From Desulfovibrio sp. An276 (lineage in GTDB: Bacteria > Desulfobacterota > Desulfovibrionia > Desulfovibrionales > Desulfovibrionaceae), in contig NZ_NFJC01000009.1 in assembly GCF_002159665.1 (NCBI RefSeq), forward strand, positions 1 to 64,000: DNA of 64,000 nucleotides. The letters run 5' to 3'. The position numbers were made by a program, and so were the translations under genes. The notes below the pieces were generated by a model. It did no database searches and was not told the origin of the DNA. It saw only the letters and a list, made by a program, of their open reading frames with translations. This document shows positions 34,542 to 42,704 of this stretch, one piece after another. Every line of letters begins with the position of its first letter. The stretch's first letter is position 1.

Positions 34542-36317
34542 ATGTACAAGATAATCGACCTTGGCACTGAGTTTTCTACGACGGGTGAGCCACGAGCCCG
34601 TATCCTAGACCGCACTCTGGTGAAGACAGCTTCGAGTGAAATTCAGGAATATTGGGATAAGCTTGAGCGTAACGACAAGTATGCCTACCTATGGGTCATT
34701 GGTGTGTCAGCCATGGAGTACTACGGCTGTAACAACAATGGTGACGCGTTCTCTGAGGCTGATCTGAAGAAGACCATACCTGATTGGGCTGCCAATGCAC
34801 ATATCTTTGTTCATCACGTGAACAAGGATCCACGCAAAAGTATAGGCAAGCCAATCTATGCCTGGTACAATGACGAGATGCACAGGGTTGAGCTTGTACT
34901 TGCAATTGATCGCAACGCAAACGGAGCAAGTGCCATTGTTGAGCGTATCAAGAATGGCGAGCAAATGTTTGTCTCGATGGGCTGCAATGTAGCTTATGAC
35001 GTGTGTTCTATTTGTGGGCATCAGTCAAAGACAAGAGCGGAATACTGCGATCACTTGAGGTTCAACATGCGGCGCATACTTCCTGATGGCAAGCAGGTGT
35101 ATGCCTTTAATCCGAATCCGAAGTTCTTTGATATTTCCATTGTGACACGTCCGGCTGACCCTACAGCGTTTGCATTGGACAAGATTGCCTCAGATGAACC
35201 AGCACAAAACGTGCAGCCACAGCTTGTCAAGTCATCAGCAGAGCTCGGTGAGGAATCCGAGGATCTTCTGCGCAAGGCTGCTTCTGTTCACAAGCTCGCG
35301 GATATCATCAAACAGGTGGATGGCAAGATTGTTGATTCTCTGATTGATCCTGATATCAAGCCTGTGCGCGATATTGCCGAGTGTGGGTTCGACGACTTTG
35401 ACTACCCTGAGATGCCCTACTCTGACCTCGACCGCATTGGGTGTACTCCGTTGTGTTTTGCACAGGCGCTCGGCGATTGCGGTTCACCATTGTCTCTGGC
35501 AGACGCATATTGGATGAGTGGACTACCGGGAATGGGTATTGGGATTGGAAAGGCTCTGTCATTACTCCCGGAGGCACTTTCCATCCTGGAAAATAATCCG
35601 GAACGAATATCACCATGCATCAGCGGTGTATTCGCTGGTAATGAGCCGGATTCTTTGAGGCGAGTGCTTACGGTACAGATCATCAAACCTATAACCGTAA
35701 AGCGTATAGCGATCATCAAGCGCATACCGGTTGTACAAAAGGTCGCTTCCGAGTCAGCCTTTTCACAGATGCGCATTCAAGACGCGGCTGGCAATGCTGT
35801 TCGCACTACCCCATATTACCTGGATCAGGCAAGGTCTGGACACATACCCAAGAAATTGCTTGGCGGATTGCTTGCCATGGCAGCCATCGGAAGTTTGATT
35901 GCCTCCCCAGACCTCGCACAGAAGCTCGGTATTGGTGGTTTATTTGGAGTACCAGCGATGTCGTTACTTATGGAAGACACAGATCGCAACAGATGTATTG
36001 TTCATAATACCGGAGAAGAGCTTCCGGCTACCCTCGTGAACCAGTCATTCAAGATGCCTGCCAAGACAGCCGCCGTCAGTTTTGGAACTACTGTTGGATT
36101 GGCTGCCCCTGCGGCTGTGGCACTGGACTACGCATACAACAAGTGGAAAAGCCGCAGAGAAGGTATGCCGGAACCGGATAATCCGCTGCATAATCTGGGA
36201 AGGACCATTGTTGATCACCCAGGTGTTAGTCTTCTTGCTGGTGGTGTCGCTGGGGCAGTTACGCACCATGGAGCTAAAAAAGCGCTTGAGGCATTAAAAA
36301 ATCGCTGGAAGAAGTAG
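34542..36317 (+). CDS. Prohead maturation protease with C-terminal extension
   Basis: This 591-aa protein has an N-terminal domain (about 1-215) with the layout of S78-like prohead proteases. A His pair is in IFVHHVNKD (91-92), a Ser in QMFVSMGCN (145), and FFDISIVTRPADPTAFAL (195-212). A metal-like cluster CSICGH...YCDH (155-171) is inserted. It contains K-x-A motifs (LVKTASS, LDKIASDE, LRKAASV, VQKVASE), which may be self-processing sites. The C-terminal half is Gly/Ala-rich with hydrophobic helices and ends with RTIVDHPGVSLLAGG, shared with the gene at 32658. It lies upstream of scaffold and capsid genes, as expected. The protease fold is inferred from motifs. Confidence 0.7.
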   Translation: MYKIIDLGTEFSTTGEPRARILDRTLVKTASSEIQEYWDKLERNDKYAYLWVIGVSAMEYYGCNNNGDAFSEADLKKTIPDWAANAHIFVHHVNKDPRKSIGKPIYAWYNDEMHRVELVLAIDRNANGASAIVERIKNGEQMFVSMGCNVAYDVCSICGHQSKTRAEYCDHLRFNMRRILPDGKQVYAFNPNPKFFDISIVTRPADPTAFALDKIASDEPAQNVQPQLVKSSAELGEESEDLLRKAASVHKLADIIKQVDGKIVDSLIDPDIKPVRDIAECGFDDFDYPEMPYSDLDRIGCTPLCFAQALGDCGSPLSLADAYWMSGLPGMGIGIGKALSLLPEALSILENNPERISPCISGVFAGNEPDSLRRVLTVQIIKPITVKRIAIIKRIPVVQKVASESAFSQMRIQDAAGNAVRTTPYYLDQARSGHIPKKLLGGLLAMAAIGSLIASPDLAQKLGIGGLFGVPAMSLLMEDTDRNRCIVHNTGEELPATLVNQSFKMPAKTAAVSFGTTVGLAAPAAVALDYAYNKWKSRREGMPEPDNPLHNLGRTIVDHPGVSLLAGGVAGAVTHHGAKKALEALKNRWKK

Positions 36318-36339
36318 AACCGCTGCTACCTCTTCCAGC
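36304..36339 (-). terminator. Hairpin terminator at end of minus-strand cassette
   Basis: GCTGGAAGA (36304-36312) pairs with TCTTCCAGC (36331-36339), and GTAG with CTAC inside it, around an 8-base loop. On the minus strand it is followed by GATTTTTT, so it terminates the cassette read from the right. It also overlaps the stop codon of the protease gene on the plus strand. Confidence 0.75.
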
Positions 36340-36356
36340 TTGGTACAGATTAACTG

Positions 36357-36476
36357 TTACTTCTTGTCCACAGGTTTGCTATCAAGTACAGAAAGTATTG
36401 CTGTACCTACGACAACAACTACCTGAACGACTGTGATGACAGTCTCCAAGATCTCGTCAGTGTTGGACGAAGACAT
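36357..36476 (-). CDS. 39-aa single-helix membrane peptide
   Basis: A 39-codon frame starts at ATG 36476 with AAGGAG seven bases upstream, an excellent ribosome site, and stops with TAA at 36357. The peptide starts MSSSNTDEILETV, has one transmembrane helix (about 13-30, Val-rich), and ends with a polar tail (DSKPVDKK). It is the last gene of the minus-strand cassette and is followed by the terminator at 36304. Peptides of this form occur as small toxins or membrane-complex subunits. Function unknown. Confidence 0.65.
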   Translation of the reverse strand: MSSSNTDEILETVITVVQVVVVVGTAILSVLDSKPVDKK

Positions 36477-36593
36477 ATGGGTACTCCTTTTGTTTTGTGG
36501 TTGGCATCAGTGCTTCCCACGAATTGGAGTACCTTTGTTTTATTTAGTTTATTTAGCTAACAGTAATCTGCATATCCTTATAACAAAAAAGGG

Positions 36594-38237
36594 CTATATT
36601 TTTCTAATTCTGTTATTGATTATATCTGAGTCCCTTAAAAGTTTATTATGTACTTTATCAACATAGTCATCAGGGAATCTTTGCATTCCTAGTGTGCTAT
36701 GTATATCATTCAGTTTTTCTACAAATTCCTTAGCTGTGCATGTGTCATCAGAAAAATTCTTTGCTATCTCTGGATATGAAAATTGTAATATCTTTTCCTG
36801 GTTAGCTGTAAAATCTTTTATGTAAGCATCAAGTTCATTTGAGGATTCAAGTAGCTTAGGCAGTGTGTCGTTAATATATTTTTCAATCTGTTCACGCCTA
36901 AGTTTCGCTGCCTCTACCCTAGATACCATTTTTACAAATGTATACACAACAGCGTCTATAGCCTTGCTTGCAAAAACCATGGCTATTCCGCCTATGGCCG
37001 CTGATAGAATCGCTACGAGTAGCCCAGGTATCCATGGAAAGTTTGTCGCTACGAATTTCTCAAGAATAACGCAAAAAGTAGTTATTCCAGCTACGGCAAA
37101 AGCTTTCAGGACTACAGCAATAAGGTCAGAAAAATTTTTTATTTTTCCAGTCACATAGTCATATATATGTCCGCATATCTGATGTATTGCTGTAGCAAAT
37201 GTTGTGATCAGTTTGGCAGCATTTTTGAATATTCCAGCAATAAAACCAAGTATTCCATTGATAAGTTCTTTAACAAGCGAGTTTTTTAGTGTATTTTTTA
37301 TTGATGAGAATACAGCGTTAAGAAATCTACAAATACGATCTATCCATGAAAGAGTGTTTTGATTCTCGAAGGCATCCTTCAGCTCGTAGATGATACCACC
37401 TAAAATAATAGGACCAGCACCAGCAATCATGGAATTCGTAACATTGGATGCAGCATCTGTTATCAGTGTCCCTGCTTGCCCAGCATATGGTATCTTTTTA
37501 GATAGTGATGGATAGTCCTTAGACAGCTTGTGAAGTTGTCCATACAGAGAAAAGGTGTCATTCAGAGCAGGATTGTCATCATCTATCTTCTCTGTATACT
37601 TTGAGTCTACCAGACCTCCCGTCAATTTTTCCGAAGCGACTTCGGCTCTGTTTCTAGAGTCTTTAGAGTGACCGTGCGTCATCCTCTTTCGAAGATTTAC
37701 AGCGTGTCTGGCCTCCGTATCCGGCGGAACAAGGATGATTTCAGGAGCTTCCCTTGATGTAGTGTAGGCTTCCTTTGTCAGGATAGTCGTGTCTTTTGTA
37801 TGCTTGAGCTGTACCCTGGCAACGACCTCACCAGTATTGTTGTCGTATATTATAATATCTGAATGTTGATCGTGCAGGTTGGCATATTTTTGTAGTGGTT
37901 TTGGAAGATCTTTCATTTTCGAAAGATTGTCTGTCCTTTCTGCACGGAGATCGCAGTTATTTTCTATAGCCGCATGGTTAAATGCTGTAACTTCCTGTTC
38001 TTCGTAGGTGTTCCCGTAATTCATAGGATTATTATTGTCTGTGCCATCTTTATTGGTATGAGAGCTTTTTATCCTCTGCATACCATCTACGCTATTTGCG
38101 TATAATGACACAGCGATTGTTGGATCTATGGGAACACGAAGATATGTCATAACTTTAGTTATGACTTGTTCTTTAACAGAAGTATACAACTCATCAGATA
38201 TTGGTGGATTGCCATCCAGCAAGTTTTTTGTTGTCAT
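36594..38237 (-). CDS. Membrane protein with PD-(D/E)xK-like N-terminal domain (547 aa)
   Basis: A 547-aa protein without a family I can name. The N-terminal soluble region (about 1-230) has a restriction-nuclease-like order: Glu in TYEEQEVTAF (about 79-82), Asp127 in HSDIIIYDNNTGEVV, and QLK (143-145) in ARVQLKHTKD. This matches the E-D-QxK pattern of PD-(D/E)xK folds. The C-terminal half has several hydrophobic helices (about 262-282, 320-345, 370-395, 403-432), followed by a coiled-coil tail. It follows the glycine-rich protein gene by two bases, so the two are coupled. The AT-rich DNA and reversed strand mark it as an acquired cargo gene. Nuclease activity is inferred, not shown. Confidence 0.6.
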   Translation of the reverse strand: MTTKNLLDGNPPISDELYTSVKEQVITKVMTYLRVPIDPTIAVSLYANSVDGMQRIKSSHTNKDGTDNNNPMNYGNTYEEQEVTAFNHAAIENNCDLRAERTDNLSKMKDLPKPLQKYANLHDQHSDIIIYDNNTGEVVARVQLKHTKDTTILTKEAYTTSREAPEIILVPPDTEARHAVNLRKRMTHGHSKDSRNRAEVASEKLTGGLVDSKYTEKIDDDNPALNDTFSLYGQLHKLSKDYPSLSKKIPYAGQAGTLITDAASNVTNSMIAGAGPIILGGIIYELKDAFENQNTLSWIDRICRFLNAVFSSIKNTLKNSLVKELINGILGFIAGIFKNAAKLITTFATAIHQICGHIYDYVTGKIKNFSDLIAVVLKAFAVAGITTFCVILEKFVATNFPWIPGLLVAILSAAIGGIAMVFASKAIDAVVYTFVKMVSRVEAAKLRREQIEKYINDTLPKLLESSNELDAYIKDFTANQEKILQFSYPEIAKNFSDDTCTAKEFVEKLNDIHSTLGMQRFPDDYVDKVHNKLLRDSDIINNRIRKI

Positions 38238-38239
38238 GG

Positions 38240-39229
38240 CTACATCTCGTCTAGTTTATTTATAAAACCAACGTACTTATTGATGTCATCAACCGATCTT
38301 CGTATACAAGATCCGTCATTTGTCATAATAGCTATATCTGACAGACTTTTTATATGATCCATAAATGCAAAGCATTTAATGACAAAATTTTGATCATTTT
38401 GAGAGTATGTTCTGTAGTCTGTATTACTGTCTACAATTTCCTGTAATCTGTCCAACTGTTTGTTAAACAATTTATCTACGCCACGTAGGGAAATTGTATA
38501 ATTTCTTGCTATTGTGCTGATATTGTTCAGAGAGCGTATAATTACGCAGGAAGACGACATATAGCTATTTGCTTGCAGCTGATTAGCTTTGGCCTGTTCC
38601 AGAGCTTCTTCTCCCTTTGATGACAAAAGCCAACCACCGACAAAAATAATTGGTGCCACTACGAGGCCGCCAAGCACAGCGGCGCCACCAGCTACACCTA
38701 GCCCGCCGCTTGCCAAAGAACCACCACCAAGCCAGGCAAGAGTGGCATTTGTAGCGGCGGCTCCAGAAAGACCAGAGATTGCGGCTCCAGTACTCGCTGT
38801 TCCAAACAGTGTCGCTCCTCCAAGGGCGCCAAGCGCGGTAACACCGCCAGCTGCTCCACCACCAAAAAGACATTCAGCAAAATCCGAGAACTGAGCCTGT
38901 ATATTTTTGATGTCCAGTAACTGCTTATTAAGAGGAACTGACGTATTTACGGTGGTGCTTTGCCAGTCCTTGTCAAGGTAGGCAATCTTGCTGGCGAGAT
39001 TTATGAATCTCGCTACGCTACCTTGATTAAAAACTCTAAGCTTTTCGTTACCGAGCTCTGTAAGATAGTTATTGGTAGTTGTGCGTGCGTATTCTATGTT
39101 TCGCTGAGACGCATCATATTTTCGTTTGGCATCTTCGTTTATGCGCTCTGCTTCCTTAAAGTCTTGGTATCCAGAGTAGCCGGTAACTTTACTGATTACG
39201 TCAGTTATATTTGATAATATCGAAGACAT
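38240..39229 (-). CDS. Glycine-rich membrane protein with coiled-coils, partner of the nuclease-like protein
   Basis: A 329-aa protein of unknown family, from ATG 39229 preceded by AGAGG. The N-terminal region (about 20-120) is a charged coiled-coil. A very Gly/Ala-rich hydrophobic block (about 120-200; VTALGALGGATLFGTA, SGGLGVAGGAAVLGGLVV, IIFVGGWLL) may insert into membranes. The C-terminal region is again helical with cysteines. Its stop lies two bases before the start of the 547-aa gene. Together with the neighbouring small membrane proteins it suggests a membrane-targeting complex, perhaps defence or superinfection exclusion. Confidence 0.6.
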   Translation of the reverse strand: MSSILSNITDVISKVTGYSGYQDFKEAERINEDAKRKYDASQRNIEYARTTTNNYLTELGNEKLRVFNQGSVARFINLASKIAYLDKDWQSTTVNTSVPLNKQLLDIKNIQAQFSDFAECLFGGGAAGGVTALGALGGATLFGTASTGAAISGLSGAAATNATLAWLGGGSLASGGLGVAGGAAVLGGLVVAPIIFVGGWLLSSKGEEALEQAKANQLQANSYMSSSCVIIRSLNNISTIARNYTISLRGVDKLFNKQLDRLQEIVDSNTDYRTYSQNDQNFVIKCFAFMDHIKSLSDIAIMTNDGSCIRRSVDDINKYVGFINKLDEM

Positions 39230-39250
39230 AGGGCCTCTTTAATTAAAATA

Positions 39251-39286
39251 GCTGGCAAAAATAACAATAATATTATCATTGCCAGC
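39251..39286 (-). terminator. Hairpin after the 123-aa membrane protein gene
   Basis: GCTGGCAA (39251-39258) pairs with TTGCCAGC (39279-39286) around an AT-rich loop. On the minus strand it is followed by TATTTTAATT. It lies between the 123-aa gene and the coiled-coil/glycine-rich gene, and may attenuate transcription from the first gene into the rest of the cassette. Confidence 0.55.
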
Positions 39287-39331
39287 GAACAAAAATATTA
39301 ATTTTTAGCCGTTCTGTTACTGCTAAAAAAT

Positions 39332-39703
39332 TTAGCGACCGATTGCCTTCAGAGCGCCATTGAAGGGAATAGCAGTTTTAATTGTTTCAAATACTTCGTA
39401 AACTTCCTCAGCCTTCGGGCCAATGGCTACATCACTTTTCATAACCTGCTCAGATCCGATAGGGATTAAACCAAACAATGTTGTTTTCCTATAGTGAGTA
39501 GTGCTGCGAAATATAGGAATAAGAAATGTGATGCTGCGTTCTCTGGTGTACTCTACAGGCTGTATGCTCCACATAAGGAAGGGAATGGCGATACAGCCTA
39601 TCATGGTCCAGATCTCAGCCGGGCTGAAAATGAGGAACATCAGTTTACTGGCTGCCAGGAAGCAACCAACGGAAATAAGGGTTCTGCCAAGGTTCAATTG
39701 CAT
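39332..39703 (-). CDS. Small membrane protein, first gene of minus-strand cassette
   Basis: From ATG 39703 (AAAGGAGACC upstream; a start at 39733 is rejected) the 123-aa protein has two close hydrophobic helices (about 9-26 and 30-47), then a soluble tail with YTRERSITFLIPIF and a helical end. No known family. It is the promoter-proximal gene of the cassette and is separated from the next by a hairpin. Its two-helix plus cytoplasmic tail form suits a membrane sensor or anchor. Confidence 0.6.
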   Translation of the reverse strand: MQLNLGRTLISVGCFLAASKLMFLIFSPAEIWTMIGCIAIPFLMWSIQPVEYTRERSITFLIPIFRSTTHYRKTTLFGLIPIGSEQVMKSDVAIGPKAEEVYEVFETIKTAIPFNGALKAIGR

Positions 39704-39929
39704 AGAGGGTCTCCTTTCAGGACGGAATCTCAAAGGGAGTATCTGACAGATATGGTACTTTCATGCATATTTCCTGTCAAAAACAATACCAAGAAGCTCG
39801 TAAAATAACGCAATTTTTTTGACAGAAAAGCTGAACGCATCCACCCGTCATCTATCAATATTTTTATAGCTGGGGTTTGTCCCTCGGCCCATTAACATGC
39901 AAGTTTATACGTAAAGTGGATAACATACC

Positions 39930-40778
39930 GTGATTACTACTAAAACAATTTCACTCTCGGACCTTCTGAGGGACTTTAACTCCGGCCTGAACAAGCAGGC
40001 TGAAGATGCACCTGTCACTCCTGTTGCCCCTGAGATAGCATCAGTTTCGACACCTGCTCCCGAAGTTTGTCCGGAATGTGGTCAAAGCCCGTGTGTCTGT
40101 CAGGCTGCCCCCAGTGAAACAGACGCTATGCAAGAAGCAGCGGCCACTGTCGACCAGAAGCAGAATGAGGCTGTGGACGCCGCAAAAGTGCTCAAAAACA
40201 TGGCAGATGAATACATCGCCAAGCACGATAACGCAATAGCAAAAGAGGCCGAAGTGTTTGGCGAGATTTTTGCTCAGTCAGCCTACGAGACCATGAGAAA
40301 GCAGGCTGCCGCAGACGCGGCATACAATAATACTATGGGTTATTTTGAAGCAGACAACGAGGACGACTCTCTGCAGAAGCAGGCTGAGGCTGCTTTTGAG
40401 CAGGCATACAACTACACCTTGTGCAAGATTGCCGCTGATGAGGCTTATGCCACGGTTGCTTCTCCAGAAGCCGCTGCCGCACAGGCTGTGAGTGATTCAG
40501 CTTCCGCTGCCAAGGCTCTGGTTGAGCATCTGACCAACAAGGGCGGTGCCGATCCCGAAGCCGCAGCCGGCGCAGCCGCTGCCCAGGCATACCAGGACAC
40601 GATGAATCAGCTCACTGCTCAGCCCGCCGAAGACGAACAGGCTGCAGCAGCTCAGGCCGCCTATGACGAGGCGGCAGCACAAATGCAGGCAGCCCCTGCC
40701 GCTGTCCCCCAGGCCGACGCTGTAGCACAGAACGCTTATGACACTGCCATGCAGCAGCTTCAGCAGCAGGCTCAGTAA
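39930..40778 (+). CDS. Ala/Gln/Glu-rich scaffold-like head protein
   Basis: A 282-aa protein starting with GTG at 39930. It has a small cysteine knuckle (CPECGQSPCVC, about 48-58) followed by long Ala/Gln/Glu-rich helices, without membrane segments. K-x-A motifs occur at LNKQAED, MRKQAAAD, LQKQAEA and LCKIAADE. Composition and position before the capsid gene fit a scaffolding protein that the protease would remove. The knuckle is unusual for a scaffold. Named by position and composition, not by homology. Confidence 0.6.
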   Translation: MITTKTISLSDLLRDFNSGLNKQAEDAPVTPVAPEIASVSTPAPEVCPECGQSPCVCQAAPSETDAMQEAAATVDQKQNEAVDAAKVLKNMADEYIAKHDNAIAKEAEVFGEIFAQSAYETMRKQAAADAAYNNTMGYFEADNEDDSLQKQAEAAFEQAYNYTLCKIAADEAYATVASPEAAAAQAVSDSASAAKALVEHLTNKGGADPEAAAGAAAAQAYQDTMNQLTAQPAEDEQAAAAQAAYDEAAAQMQAAPAAVPQADAVAQNAYDTAMQQLQQQAQ

Positions 40779-40784
40779 AACCCC

Positions 40785-40952
40785 ATGAAAAGTGCACGCA
40801 AAAAAGAGATAGCCGAGCTGCTGTCCAAGGTGGCCAGCCTCCTCAAAGAGGCTGCCACCAAGGAAGCTTCCTACACGCAATCACCAAAGTTCGCCATCGA
40901 TCTGCGTGCCCTGAGAGAGCTTGTAGACAATGGACAACAGAGAGCTCGCTGA
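40785..40952 (+). CDS. 55-aa helical head-module protein
   Basis: A 55-codon frame starting six bases after the scaffold-like gene. The product is a charged amphipathic helix (KKEIAELLSKVASLLKEAAT) with SKVAS and TKEAS motifs and a polar C-terminus. Its end overlaps the next gene's start, which supports it being translated. Family unknown; possibly a small capsid or scaffold peptide. Confidence 0.5.
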   Translation: MKSARKKEIAELLSKVASLLKEAATKEASYTQSPKFAIDLRALRELVDNGQQRAR

Positions 40953-41094
40953 AAATCTGAAGAAGCTGGCTGAGCAGATCCGGGAACGCGCAGAAAAAAG
41001 TGAAGAGGAAAAGACGGCAGAGCAGGACAACAATAAACCCACCATGCTCGATCCTCAGCGCGTGCTGGATTTTATGCTCTTTTACGGTCGCTAA
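40930..41094 (+). CDS. 54-aa acidic helical head-module protein
   Basis: A 54-codon frame starting inside the previous gene's 3' end. The product is a charged helix (ELAENLKKLAEQIRERAEKS) with KKLAE and EKTAE motifs, then a conserved-looking end (MLDPQRVLDFMLFYGR). The next gene starts two bases after it. Family unknown. Confidence 0.5.
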   Translation: MDNRELAENLKKLAEQIRERAEKSEEEKTAEQDNNKPTMLDPQRVLDFMLFYGR

Positions 41095-41096
41095 TT

Positions 41097-41291
41097 ATGA
41101 ATACGGAATTGCTTAAGCTCGCGGAAAGCATTGAGGCGCTGGCCGAGTCTATTGCCAATGATACCACGTCGGAAAGCGAGACAGAGATCGGCCAGACGAA
41201 GCGAGCAAGTTTTGACTATGGAACCCTTGGTGACGAGTACAGTCCAAGCGGCACAGACCCCATTACCAGGTTTGCCCTTGGCGGAGAGTAA
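41097..41291 (+). CDS. 64-aa small head-module protein
   Basis: A 64-aa protein: an N-terminal helix (LLKLAESIEALAESIAND) and a C-terminal segment TKRASFDYGTLGDEYS that parallels EKTASLPTTRSYNYGDW in the 260-aa protein at 31882. It ends just before a ribosome site (TCTGGAGAG) for the next gene. Possibly a capsid-associated peptide released by the protease. Confidence 0.52.
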   Translation: MNTELLKLAESIEALAESIANDTTSESETEIGQTKRASFDYGTLGDEYSPSGTDPITRFALGGE

Positions 41292-41322
41292 CCAAACGGG
41301 ACTAAATCTGGAGAGAATATAA

Positions 41323-41751
41323 ATGAGTTATGAGATTCGCAAGGGTTGGCCGTCAAATGGCGCACTTGACGAAGTGCTGATGGCTGCCGATGGTGCTACC
41401 CTGACGGATGGTACTGTCGCGGTGCTCGATACCAGCACCGGAAAGTGGAAGACAGGCGCACTCGCAGCTGATGATGCAGGTCGCAAAGCGCCGCTGCATG
41501 CCTTTGTCATCGCCAAGGAAGATATCAGGCATACCCATACCGGTCTGATGTCGGATGCCATTATCGAAGTGGACAAGGACCATTACGTGGGTTCCACCTT
41601 TGCCCCCAATGACCCTCTGGGCGTGGATGAGTCCACTGGCAAGTTCAAGGCTGCAACAGCCGGTACTGATGTCGTTGTCGGCAAGGTTATTTACTTTGAC
41701 GCCACAAATGGACATCTGCGTTTGTTCTGGAAGCCGATGGCCGACGCTTAA
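41323..41751 (+). CDS. Possible capsid decoration protein
   Basis: A 142-aa beta-rich protein with GTVAVLDTSTGKWKTG and GKVIYFDATNGHLRLFWK. It lies immediately before the major capsid gene with a 16-base gap, the usual place for a head decoration or stabilising protein. No K-x-A motif. The call is by position and predicted fold only. Confidence 0.5.
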   Translation: MSYEIRKGWPSNGALDEVLMAADGATLTDGTVAVLDTSTGKWKTGALAADDAGRKAPLHAFVIAKEDIRHTHTGLMSDAIIEVDKDHYVGSTFAPNDPLGVDESTGKFKAATAGTDVVVGKVIYFDATNGHLRLFWKPMADA

Positions 41752-41767
41752 TAGGAGATAAACCATT

Positions 41768-42688
41768 ATGGGATATGAAGTTCCTGTTGTGAGCGCCGAC
41801 CTTGTTAACGGCGCTTTTCTGGACAAGATTTTTACCGCTGGGCAGGTTAAACAGGCAGAGGAAGTTGCCTCCCTGTATATTCGCCAGCGTCTCTATGAAG
41901 ACGGTATTCTTCGCCGCCTGTTTGATCATCGCGTGGTTACCCCTGACGAACTCGATCCCGATGTCGAGACCAAGGACCAGCCGTCAATCGTCTGCGAAAT
42001 CGAACCTGAAGCCACGAAGGCAACATTTGTTCCCTTCAAGGGCACAGGCGAACGCAGGTACTACACTGGTCAGCGCTTCCGTGTGCCTTTCGGCAAGGTC
42101 GAGGCAGAGCGAATCACCAAGTCAAAATTTGAGTTGATGACCATCAGGATGCCCATCCAGCAATGGTTGCAGGAAAACCAGGTCAAGGCAATCCAGCACG
42201 AGGAAGACAAGCTCTTTATCGACACGATCAACGAGATCTGTGAAGATAACGCCACCGAGCAGAAGATTACCTTTGACATGTCAGCGAGTAATTTCAAGAA
42301 TGCTATCACGGCTGGCATGCAGGCTCTTACCCGTATGCGTCTGCCTCGTGGCAAGATTCTCATGCATGTGAACACCTTTGACGAATCCCTGAAGCTGAAG
42401 ACCGAAGATATCGGCTTCACTCCCCAGGAAGAGCGTTTTCGCAAGGGTGTGGATGGTGAGGATACTTTCCTCGGCTACCCGGTCACCAAGACCATCAAGA
42501 CTGATCTGGTTCCCGAAGACACCATCTATTTCTTCACCCAGCCTGAGTACTTCTGCAAGTTCTTCCTCCTGCAGGACGCAACTCTGTTCCTTGAGACAAG
42601 GGCTGACATGATCACCTTCCATACCTACGAAGCTCCCGGCTTTGCAATCGGTAACACGAAGGGTGTCGTCAAGCTTACCCTGGCCTAA
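41768..42688 (+). CDS. Major capsid protein
   Basis: A 306-aa protein with the features of an HK97-fold capsid protein: an N-terminal arm (1-70), the E-loop region (RYYTGQRFRVPFGKVEAERI), a spine helix (MPIQQWLQENQVKAIQHEED), and the P-domain ending TFHTYEAPGFAIGNTKGVVK. The size is typical. AGGAGA precedes the ATG. Position after protease and scaffold genes and before neck genes supports the call. The N-arm has QVKQAEEVASLY, a possible variant of the K-x-A motif. Confidence 0.8.
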   Translation: MGYEVPVVSADLVNGAFLDKIFTAGQVKQAEEVASLYIRQRLYEDGILRRLFDHRVVTPDELDPDVETKDQPSIVCEIEPEATKATFVPFKGTGERRYYTGQRFRVPFGKVEAERITKSKFELMTIRMPIQQWLQENQVKAIQHEEDKLFIDTINEICEDNATEQKITFDMSASNFKNAITAGMQALTRMRLPRGKILMHVNTFDESLKLKTEDIGFTPQEERFRKGVDGEDTFLGYPVTKTIKTDLVPEDTIYFFTQPEYFCKFFLLQDATLFLETRADMITFHTYEAPGFAIGNTKGVVKLTLA

Positions 42689-42704
42689 TCACATTCCCCC
42701 TGGC

